Positions 1 to 64,000 of a stretch of 64,000 nucleotides of DNA are shown here, in pieces. Source of the DNA: Paulinella micropora (lineage: Eukaryota > Cercozoa > Imbricatea > Euglyphida); assembly GCA_009731375.1 (NCBI GenBank), contig BJOX01000104.1:94698-158697 (forward strand), written 5' to 3'. The notes beneath the pieces are model-generated. The model had not been told where the DNA came from. It searched no databases and worked only from the letters and a program-made list of their open reading frames with translations. Within the stretch, counting starts at the first letter, position 1. The number at the start of each line of letters is the position of its first letter. The position numbers and the translations under genes are program-made.

Positions 1-806
1 TACGCCTTGGGCGCTAGCTGCGAGGCCTTGGTAGGGTAGCTGGTGTTCTCGAGGCAGCCGGCATTGTATAGCTGGTAGTCGAAAGCCAGGCTCCGCATGT
101 ACCAAACTCCCGCCCCGTTGTTTTTAGTGCAGATTACGCGCAGGTACCGAGCGTAATCGGCCGAGGTTGCCGGCGTAAACGTGCGCAGGCTGTCGCCGAC
201 AAAGGTCTGCGCCGTCTGGCTGTCCCAAGTGAACCACCGGCTGCCGTCCGCGCTGTAAGCAACTACCCAGTCCCTGGGCGCGGTAATAGCACCCGCAGAC
301 GTGAAGTGGTAAGCAGTGACCTTGGCGTGCATTGGTAGATCGAGCTGGAGCCACGCGCCCGCTACAGGGAGATTATCGACCATCGTCTCGATCATGGCAG
401 TGTAGTTGTTGCCGCTGTAGCTGTCGGGCGCAGTGGTGCCCCACAAGGTCGAAAAGTCGCTGTCAAAGGCCAGGTAGGCCTGGGCGGAATTGCTGGAGGC
501 AGAGGCCACAAAGCCAGCGGAGCTGTTAGAAGTCATCCCGGCCGGCTGGTTAGTTTTGGCTTCAGTGTCCAGCGCCAAGGTAATCAGGTCTGCTAAATCG
601 ACCAAGTGTGGGTTCCCGGACGTAGTCAGCCTGTGAGCGGTATTAAGCGCTACCGCCTCGTTCGCGGCCACTCCGCCCGCTGCCCATCTCACGCCCCCAT
701 CGCCGTCCGAAACAAGGACGTCGCCACTCTGTCCGTCGACCGGTAGCACAAAGTCGTCGGTCGCGCCGTCGAGGCGCCGCCGCTTGTACGACCTCGCAAC
801 TTCCAT
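1..806 (-). CDS. Virus-like fibre protein with discoidin-like C-terminus, cut by the window edge
   Basis: An open frame of 268 codons runs from an ATG at 806-804 off the left edge of the window, with no stop. It begins with a basic patch (KRRR at residues 9-12). Next comes a stretch typical of phage and large-virus fibres: DVLVSDGDGGVRW, then HRLTTSGNPHLV, the GNPH motif seen in tail-fibre repeats. The second half has alternating Ser/Gly-rich and aromatic strands (YLAFDSDFSTLW, WLQLDLP, WVVAYSADGSRWF, YARYLRV) that resemble an F5/8 type C (discoidin) carbohydrate-binding fold. The likely role is attachment to a cell surface. It shares strand, compactness and short AT-rich spacers with the next two ORFs. 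Viral origin is an inference; the fold assignment is by eye. Confidence 0.6.
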   Translation of the reverse strand, partial: MEVARSYKRRRLDGATDDFVLPVDGQSGDVLVSDGDGGVRWAAGGVAANEAVALNTAHRLTTSGNPHLVDLADLITLALDTEAKTNQPAGMTSNSSAGFVASASSNSAQAYLAFDSDFSTLWGTTAPDSYSGNNYTAMIETMVDNLPVAGAWLQLDLPMHAKVTAYHFTSAGAITAPRDWVVAYSADGSRWFTWDSQTAQTFVGDSLRTFTPATSADYARYLRVICTKNNGAGVWYMRSLAFDYQLYNAGCLENTSYPTKASQLAPKA

Positions 807-855
807 TTGTTGTTAATTAAATAATATAACAAGAGGAGAAGTTTTTTTAATTAGT

Positions 856-1074
856 TTACAGAATCTCGTCTAGAAAATTGTCGACGAAGCGCATGCGTTC
901 TTCCCAAGTGTCTCCACCAGGGATATCACGAGCGGGGTTGATGCAGGCGCCGTCGCCATAAGGGCGGCACACGAGCGAAGCCAAGTCCCGAGGATCCCCT
1001 TTTTTACAAGTTCCAGACCAATACAGCTGGCCTTCGAAAAAGCAGGCGCCGCAAGTAGGGCAGACGGCCAGCAT
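856..1074 (-). CDS. Small Cys-rich (zinc-ribbon-like) protein, virus-like
   Basis: This is a complete 72-codon ORF on the same strand as its neighbours, 49 bases from one and 46 from the other; both spacers are AT-rich. The start (MLAVCPTCGACFF) contains a CPTCGAC knuckle, with further Cys at residues 23, 36 and 44 (GTC, LVC, GACINPARD). This suggests a small metal-binding fold, in outline like the short subunit-10-type zinc proteins of large DNA viruses. I do not recognise the family with certainty. The acidic tail (WEERMRFVDNFLDEIL) should form a helix. The very short spacing is unlike the rest of this intron-laden window. Confidence 0.5.
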   Translation of the reverse strand: MLAVCPTCGACFFEGQLYWSGTCKKGDPRDLASLVCRPYGDGACINPARDIPGGDTWEERMRFVDNFLDEIL

Positions 1075-1120
1075 ACCGGAACACTGTTATAGTATTAAAA
1101 CAGAGAAGAAAAAAAGTAAT

Positions 1121-1861
1121 TTAATTAGTCAGAACGCTTCGTCTCATCTCATCCACTAGCCGGAAAAAACGGGCAAGACGCCTGTTGAGTTTTTGCTCCG
1201 CATTGTCCCAGTAAGTGTCCCTGACTCTTTTGGCACGCCTCAATAACCGATTCCGTGAAATCCCGTAATTCTCCTCAGTGTGCACTGCAAGCTCCCATAG
1301 CTCGCGCCACGGTTCGCACCGACCAACAGTGGGCATGTACAAGCTAGCTAAGCGCGTTTTGTTGTACAACGACCGGAGCATATCCTTGTTGCTGGAATTC
1401 TTCCACGCGCCAGCCTCCAGTGGTTCGTAATACGATGGATTGACGTATCCCGCGACCAAGCTCGCAACCACAGCCGGAATACCGTACTCCTCCTCCAGTA
1501 AATACAGACCCGCGTGCTCCGCGGCGACCAGACCAGCAGCCTCCTTTACCACGGGGTCGTCGATACGCTTGGCCAACAGCATAGAGTCCAGCGCAGAGTA
1601 GGTTTCTTCCCCTCCCGACTTCCAACACGTAGGCGGAAGCCCTAGATAATATAGAGGCTCGCGGTGCAGAGCAAGGGTTCTATCCGATATAGACAGCAAT
1701 GCGGTGGCGAACGGCTCGCCCGGCAGAGCTTCGCGCGGGACGGTACGAGTAAGCGGGGGCAACTCCAGGCGGCGTCGCTTGAGGGGCTGGGCGTCCGTCC
1801 CAGCGGCCAGTCGTTTGTTCCGTAGAGCTAGCATCATTTTCGCGCGATGGCACCTAAACAT
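1121..1861 (-). CDS. Unknown 246-residue protein of the virus-like cluster
   Basis: A complete intronless ORF. The N-terminus is basic and contains KRRRLELPP, close to the KRRRLDG patch of the fibre-like ORF at 1-806, which may be a shared nuclear-localisation or DNA-contact tail. The rest is mainly helical, with many Leu, Glu and Arg and a basic C-terminal region (residues 200-240, SRNRLLRRAKRVRDTYW). No catalytic motif is visible and I do not recognise the family. Codon use is balanced and free of the microsatellites that dominate the flanks. It is the most upstream of three co-oriented ORFs; the sequence just beyond it (1862-1940) is AT-rich and could hold the promoter. An alternative start codon a few residues in is possible. 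Confidence 0.5.
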   Translation of the reverse strand: MFRCHRAKMMLALRNKRLAAGTDAQPLKRRRLELPPLTRTVPREALPGEPFATALLSISDRTLALHREPLYYLGLPPTCWKSGGEETYSALDSMLLAKRIDDPVVKEAAGLVAAEHAGLYLLEEEYGIPAVVASLVAGYVNPSYYEPLEAGAWKNSSNKDMLRSLYNKTRLASLYMPTVGRCEPWRELWELAVHTEENYGISRNRLLRRAKRVRDTYWDNAEQKLNRRLARFFRLVDEMRRSVLTN

Positions 1862-2399
1862 GAAAAATCAGAGTGAGTAAAAAAGCAAGAAAATTTCCAC
1901 TGTTTTGCGGCGCGGTAAATTTCCGGAAAATTGACCGCAAGATGTGGCAATTGGAAAAATGGCAATATGTTCGTTCAGGCTGCTAGTCACTTCTGGTCTT
2001 GCTTGGGTCGAAGATTATGATAGAGGTTCGGTGACGAAACGGACCAGCTTAGGTTCAGGTTTGTGGCCGGCCGGACTATGTGTATATCACTGCCTTTTTG
2101 TACCATATCACTGCCTTTTTGTACTATATCACGATATTTCGGCTATATCACTGTATTTGGACCCTATGGGGACAAAAAGGCAATACGTGCCTGAACCAAC
2201 CAACAGAAGAAGACAAAAAATTTTCCCGCAAATCCCGGCCTGCGGCTCAAAGCTGGACATGGCAGGTCCCCCCTCCCCGCGGTGGTCCAAATCCGCCCTC
2301 TGTGCCTAATTAAATTCTCGACTGCCTGGACCGCTCCTTTGGACCACAAGGCTCCAAAGGCGGTCCAAAGCGCCAAAAGAACAGACTAGAAAATCCGGA
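1862..2399. other. Intergenic stretch, no gene seen
   Basis: The only structure is a short run of direct repeats, ATATCACTGCCTTTTTGTAC at 2084-2103 and 2105-2124, with two shorter ATATCAC copies to about 2155. The words GGACAAAAAGGCAAT and TTCAGGC recur at 4280-4340, which hints at a dispersed repeat. Open frames here have no coding character. Confidence 0.4.
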
Positions 2400-3640
2400 T
2401 CCGATTTGGACCACCGGGTGGCAGCAGGGGCAGTCTCGTCGAGCGAACTAGTGTCTCGTCGACACCGTCAGCTGCTCGACGAGCGCGTGGTCCAGAGCGG
2501 TCCACAAAATATATACGTCCCCACGTCCGACCCGGACCAAGGGAGGCATACCCACCGCCAACATGATCCAGGCAGTCACGCGAGGTGTCGCACTGGTTCG
2601 ATCGACGTGTGTGTGTGTGTGCGTCGTGGTCCAAACCGGCCAGAAAAAAATATACGACCTGGGTGTCGTCCTGGACCACCGACAGTCATGTGTGTCATGT
2701 GTGTGGTCCAAAGCGGTCCACAAAAAATATACGTCCAGACATCCGACCCGGACCACCAGTCGGTCGGCCGAGAGGGGAGGGGGACCCACCGCCACCATGA
2801 ACCAGGCAGTGTGTCGTCGGTACTGACCTCGGTGTCGACGGGTGGTCCAAAGCGGTCCAAAAAAGATATACACCCAGACGTCCGATCCGGACCACCACCG
2901 CGAGAGGGAGGGACCCACCGCCAACATGATCCAGGCAGTCTACAGCGGGATGCTACACTGGCTTGATCATGGTCACTCCCCCCCCCCCTGGTGGTCAGGT
3001 GTGGTAGAGAAAAAATATACTGCCATGGTTCCGATTTGGACTACGTGTCGTCGAGCGAACTAGTGTCTCGTCGACACCGTCAGCTGCTCGACGAGCGCGT
3101 GGTCCAAGGCGGTCCAAAAAAGATATACAACTAGACGTCCGATCCGGACCACACACCACAGAGTGGGAGGAGGAGGGGGTACCCACCGCCAACATGATCA
3201 AGGCAGTCTACTGGGATACTACACTTGTTTGATCATGGTTGCGGTAGGTTCCCCCCCCCCTCTCTCGCGTGGTCGACGGGCGTGTGTGGTCCGGTGTGGT
3301 CGAGAAAAAATATACTGCCTTGGTTCTGATTTGGACCACGTGTCGTCGAGCGAACTGATGTCTCGTCGACACCGTCAGATGCTCGACGAGTGCGTGGTCC
3401 AAGGCGGTCCAAAAAAGATATACGTCCCCACGTCCGATCCGGACCACTAGTCAGTCGCGCGAGAGGGAGGGTCCCACCGCCAACATGATCCAGGCAGTCT
3501 ACCAGGGGATACTACACTGGTTTGATCATGGTTGCGGTGGGTCCCCCCTTCCCGTGTCCCCTGTGGTCCGGCGTGGTTGGGAAAAGATATACTGCCTGGG
3601 TGCCGATTTGGACCACGACACGACGACACACTCAAAGTGT
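2400..3640. repeat. Complex GGTCC-rich satellite, about 300-bp unit with internal inverted repeats
   Basis: Diverged units recur with a period near 300 bp. The best-conserved block contains TCGTCGAGCGAACT and later GCTCGACGA and lies at about 2437-2495, 3047-3105 and 3343-3401; its ends are an inverted repeat (TCGTCGAGC / GCTCGACGA). It is followed by TGGTCCAA and an AAAAAAGATATAC or AAAATATATAC box. A second block pairs CACCGCCAACATGATC with GATCATGGTTGCGGTG, about 50 bases apart, near 2555-2610, 2920-2975, 3185-3245 and 3472-3542. Many frames stay open on both strands only because of the composition, so I do not call genes here. Confidence 0.75.
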
Positions 3641-4359
3641 AGACGAGCGCAATAACAAATACGAAAAACATAAATACTTTGCAAACATGCTTGCTTTTCA
3701 CTGTCAGGAGGATGATTTTTTGAGAAGGATGGAACACGAAGAGCTATAATCGTCCGTGATGCATCCGAATCAGACATCATCGCCAAGAACAGAAACCGCA
3801 AGTGTTTGGCGTTTCGCAAATCGTCTGTTTTTTACAAAAAAAATTTTGTGGCTGGTATTTATCCAAAAAATAAGAGGACTCGCACTTGTGGGTGGGGGTC
3901 CGGTGCCACCGCCCACCAGAAAAACTTTTATTGCATATTCGGATAGCGCGTGTCCTGAACGATCGATTGGCACTTCTCCCGACTTGAACAGACCACTATT
4001 GAGCGCAGGGGAAAGCCGCAAAGTTTGGTTTTTTAAAAATTCCAGAATCCTGCCACCACAAAAATCAGGTGTTTCCTGCCACCTGGCGCCACCTGACGTG
4101 GCTCTTCACGTAGCCGCTACGTCTATCGATGTAACTGCTGGGGTTAACTGATACGTAGCTGCTACGTCTGGGTACGGACGTAACGGTCACGGTTAACCGA
4201 CACGTAGCCTGTCAAAATTGTGTTTGCGGCATAGTTGTGGTTGTGGATGGCAAATGCCATTTTTCCCTGCGCGGGCCGGGACAAAAAGGCAATGGATTAT
4301 CCCACCCCGTGCAAATTGGCATCCTGTTCTTTCAGGCCAACCGGTAAAATAAGACAGAT
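3641..4359. other. Intergenic stretch, no gene seen
   Basis: No coding signal. At 4090-4205 the words TACGTAGC, GCTACGT and GGTTAACTGA or GGTTAACCGA recur in direct and inverted form, giving a small cluster of palindromic sites. Confidence 0.35.
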
Positions 4360-4387
4360 TGATGTATGTATGTATGTATGTATGTAC

Positions 4388-4418
<31 letters not shown>

Positions 4419-4455
4419 TGTATGTGCATATGTATGTATGTATGTATGTATATAT

Positions 4456-4527
<72 letters not shown>

Positions 4528-4603
4528 ACATACATACATAAAAGTCATACATACATACATACATATGTACATACATACATACATACATACATACATACAT
4601 ACA

Positions 4604-4637
<34 letters not shown>

Positions 4638-4665
4638 CATACATGCATAAATGCATACATACATA
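4360..4665. repeat. (ATGT)n - (TA)n - (ACAT)n tract
   Basis: About 85 bases of ATGT units, then (TA)n at 4448-4504, more ATGT to about 4527, then about 125 bases of ACAT units. The two outer halves are reverse complements, so the block could fold as one long imperfect hairpin. The long Tyr/Met/Cys or His/Thr/Ile frames here are microsatellite translations. Confidence 0.9.
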
Positions 4666-4980
4666 CAATCAATCATAGTGCCACCTTTCACCTCTTTCCC
4701 ACTTTCTTCCCTTTTTCCGACCCCAACAAAAAGGTAAAAACATCTTCCCAGGACTAAATTCTCGCTAAAACACTGTTCTTGCCTCCCTCCACAACCCAAC
4801 GTATGCTCATCCTCATTTTCAGCCTTTTTACTGCCTTCCTGGTAATACAAGCTTCCATACTCCACCACATCTTTCCAAGTACTTTTCCACTTTTTCCTCA
4901 CATCACGCCTACAATTAATATTCTTTTTCGATCGCGAATTCCCCATGGCCACTTACTAGTACTATGCATATGACTCAGGA
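4666..4980. other. Intergenic stretch, no gene seen
   Basis: Low-complexity, T/C-rich DNA without a supportable gene or repeat. Confidence 0.3.
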
Positions 4981-5455
4981 TATTCAATGCATGCATTGAA
5001 ATTTAATGTCAATGCATGCATTAAAATTTCATGCATGATGCATTGATGATGCATTGATCATGCATTGAAATTATTTCAATGCACTGTAATTCTTAGCACA
5101 TTTCAATGCATGCATTGATTTTCAATGCATGCATTGATTTTCAATGCATGCATTGAAATTTCAATGCAGCACATTTCAATGCATGCATTGAAAATCAATG
5201 CATGCATGCATCAAAATTTCAATGCAGCACAGAAATGTGTATTTCAATGCATGCATTGAAAAATTTTCAATGCATGCATTAAAATGTCAATGAAATATGT
5301 ATTTCAATGCATGCATTGAAAAAAATCAATGCATGAATCAAAATGTCAATGCATACATTGAAATGTGTCTTTTCAATGTATGCATTGATTTCAATGCATG
5401 CATTGAAATGGGTATTCAGTGCATGCATTGAAAACCGTATATCAATGCAGTGTAA
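4981..5455. repeat. Array of TTTCAATGCATGCATTGAAA palindromes
   Basis: About 475 bases made almost entirely of the self-complementary word CAATGCATGCATTG, usually flanked by TTT and AAA. Roughly 15-18 full or partial copies are joined by short A/T spacers. Spacing is irregular, about 20-45 bases, so this is a cluster of palindromes and not a simple tandem repeat. No ORF crosses it. Confidence 0.85.
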
Positions 5456-5531
5456 TCATGGTAATACTAAGAACGCTTTTAACTAGCTATATTATTAACT
5501 AGTAAGTAAATAACACGTTTAATGAGTAAGT

Positions 5532-5563
<32 letters not shown>

Positions 5564-5569
5564 CATTGA
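5456..5569. other. AT-rich spacer with poly(T) run
   Basis: Short ACTAGTTA/TAACTAGT words are followed by an uninterrupted T run at about 5536-5563. In minus orientation this is an A run just beyond the possible transposase remnant, so it could be the poly(A) end of a retroposed copy. Confidence 0.35.
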
Positions 5570-6007
5570 TGCTCCACTCCGTCTTCACTTCTGTCATCAT
5601 ACATTTCTTCCACCTTCCTCTTCTTCACTTCTGTCATCATACATGTCTTCTTCTTCTAATTCTTCTTCAACATCATCTTCTTATCTAATTCTTGATCAAC
5701 TTCCTCTTCCTCTGCGACGCAGCCTTTCTGTTCATCATCTTCTCCTTCACGACGATCGATTTCTTCTTTCAATTCCTGTGTGAATCAGATAGTCACTGAT
5801 ATCTAATTCCATGAAATAGAATCGAGTGTGCGTGTTCGGAACCGGAGCGACGATGCAAGGAAGGTCAAGAAAGCTGACAGGAACAAAAGTCAGGGATGGT
5901 TGGGCAGGCAATGAATCGCCCACCCACAAGTTATCATTTTGCTCTTGCGCGCAAAAGTTCCACTCTCGCCAAATCACACGCGTACCCATCATACGCAACG
6001 TGAGCAT
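5570..6007 (-). pseudogene. Possible decayed transposase C-terminus with acidic tail
   Basis: On the minus strand the frame starting near 6007 reads like a folded protein end (VIWREWNFCAQEQND, LTFVPVSFLDLPCIVAPVP, RFYFMELDISDYL). It runs into a Glu/Asp-rich tail (EGEDDEQKG, EEEEVDQELD) that is interrupted by stops and frame changes before 5570. The mix resembles the ends of some large DNA-transposon proteins, but I cannot assign a family. The duplicated GATGACAGAAGTGAAG word near 5590 and 5630 adds to the impression of decay. Confidence 0.22.
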
Positions 6008-7160
6008 ACCAGTGCGAGGGTTACTACTCGCTCGGGTTCGTATAGACCGGGATAGTGTAGACCGACACTAGGTCGGGGGGACGATGAATGACTAGAGGCA
6101 GGCTCTGTGGGGAATCGGGGAAGCGGCAAGTATTTTATTAGGATAACATGGAGTAACGGCTATGGGTAACTGCTCTGTGGGAAATCGGCGGGGAAGTGGC
6201 CGCAAGTATTTTATTCAGGTCATATGTGGTAACGGTTATGTGTAACGGTTTCAATCGGGGATGGGGAAGTGCTAAGTGGTTACGAGTAATATGGCGTAAA
6301 AGTAATGGGCAACGGCTTTGTTCAGGCTCGCGGGAACTGATATTACTCGAAACCACTAAACACTTCATAACGGGTATCTGTAGGTGACTATCGGGCGACG
6401 GGTGGGGGCATAACGGGTATCTGTAGGTGACTATCGGGCGACGGGTGGGGGCGGGTCGAAGTGTGGGGGAATTGCACAACTTGAAGTCACTCAAAATCTT
6501 ACGCAGTGTAAGTATTGGCGAATGGCCCTGCCTAACTTGAAATATTGTTTAATCATCCTCATCCGGCGCCTACAAATAGTATACATTAATACGAATACAG
6601 TGATGACCGTCACGAAGGTTCGTATTTGCATTCTATACCAAGGTTGGTCGGCGGCAGTGTAGGTTCTCGCGCGCATAGGGCTGAGCGCGCTCGGGGGGGA
6701 GAAGGGATTATGCCGGCCCACCCGTATATAAATTGGCAATACTTACCGTTCCGGTCTTTCGGTTATCCTTCAGTGGTCACGAGTCTGAAGTCTACGAGTC
6801 ACTTCTTTAGTTATTCCGAGCGTTCAGTCTTCAAAACTCATATAATATCGTTAGGACAGTTATCGGTTATTAAATATCGTACTATCATCACTGTAACAGT
6901 CTTTGTGCTGTCTACCTGGGAAACAGTGACGAGTGGAGACTCAAACGTGGAACTTGAGTCCGAGCTGTTCCATTAATTGTTTTGGCTGGCTCAGTTCAGT
7001 TTCTATTAATACGTAAAGAGTTGAGGCTGTATTAAATATCATGTGAAGCTGGTCAATTAGCGGTTAACCGTGCCCGGTGACGCGGCCTGGAGACGTAAAA
7101 ACCGGCAGCGGATACTAATGGATACTGTGACTTCTGCTCTGTGTGAATCCACATCGTATT
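6008..7160. other. Intergenic stretch with small duplications
   Basis: No gene seen. A perfect 43-bp tandem duplication occupies 6366-6408 and 6409-6451 (starts CATAACGGGTATCTG). Around 6110-6300 the words GTATTTTATT, GTAACGG and GGGGAAGTG recur irregularly. A TATATAAATTGGCAATAC box lies at 6725. Several open frames of 60-120 codons show no coding bias. Confidence 0.35.
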
Positions 7161-7210
7161 GTAGATGATAATATTAATAAAAGTCAGTTATAAGCATTGG
7201 CCCGGGAGCA

Positions 7211-7399
<189 letters not shown>

Positions 7400-7653
7400 T
7401 CCAAGCGTTAAGATTCAACGTTGCTAAAATTTATTTATTTATTTACTATGATTTTTTTTTATTTTTTTTACGCAAGCACTGTTTTAATAGAATACTTGCC
7501 ACTCGTAGAGCTGAGTGGGAAGCAATCATAATTGCCGGTACTCAGCAAAAATGAAAAAAGATTTAATACTAAATATTATTGCAATAGCGGCTTAAGCTTG
7601 GATTGCAGACTCGTGACTATATCTACTGTAAGTCAATTCGTCAAGTGCGTGGT

Positions 7654-63657
<56,004 letters not shown>

Positions 63658-63668
63658 CTGCATGTAAG

Positions 63669-63700
<32 letters not shown>

Positions 63701-63742
63701 GTGTCAAAATGGTTCCCGGACCAGTACCTGCATGTAAGTAAG

Positions 63743-63774
<32 letters not shown>

Positions 63775-63806
63775 GTGTCAAAATGGTTCCCGGACCAGTA
63801 CCTGCA

Positions 63807-63850
<44 letters not shown>

Positions 63851-64000
63851 TGTATGTATGTATGTATGTATGTGTCAAAATGGTTCCCGGACCAGTGCCT
63901 GCATGTATGTATGTATGTATGTATGTATGTAAGTGTGTATGTATGTATGTATGTAAAGTGTCAAAATGGTTCCCGAACCAGTACCTGCATGTAAGTATGT

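Overview
The window is nuclear DNA of a single-celled eukaryote, most likely an alga or other protist. It is rich in spliceosomal introns, has GC-rich coding DNA and standard stop codons, and carries an extreme load of tetra-, penta- and hexanucleotide microsatellites. I cannot name the species; a prasinophyte-like or haptophyte-like alga is only a guess.

Layout. (1) 1-1861: three compact, closely spaced, intronless minus-strand ORFs that look like an inserted DNA-virus fragment: a fibre-like protein with a discoidin-like end, a 72-residue Cys protein and a 246-residue unknown. (2) 1862-7600: no convincing gene. It holds a 300-bp-period GGTCC-rich array, a facing ATGT/ACAT tract, an array of TGCATGCA palindromes, a possible decayed transposase end and a homopolymer tract. 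(3) 7654-63657, minus strand: one enormous gene that fills the rest of the window. I could place 58 exons (13,188 coding bases, about 4,395 residues) and the stop codon at 7654. Reading phase agrees across every adjacent exon pair except across two assembly gaps, where an exon must be missing. The 5' end of the gene lies beyond 64000.

The protein reads, N to C: about 17 IPT/TIG domains (exons 1-25), about 125 Cys-rich CxxCxxG modules of the GCC2/GCC3 (ephrin-receptor-like) type (exons 25-38), an EGF-like juxtamembrane stretch (39-42), a first transmembrane helix (43), an acidic linker (44-45), a polytopic C-terminal membrane domain of about eight further helices (46-55) and a charged cytoplasmic tail (56-58). 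It looks like a giant surface receptor or adhesion protein.

The main discovery is in the introns. They consist of microsatellites punctuated by more than 120 short copies ('echoes') of the edge of the neighbouring exon, each including the splice site. Copies of an exon's 3' edge usually lie in the intron after it and copies of its 5' edge in the intron before it, up to 13 times per junction. Introns also hold several foldback elements, a roughly 365-bp element found four times inside GATA tracts, a 416-bp near-perfect palindrome, and a group I intron core (P, Q, R and S elements) in antisense orientation near 48810-49660.
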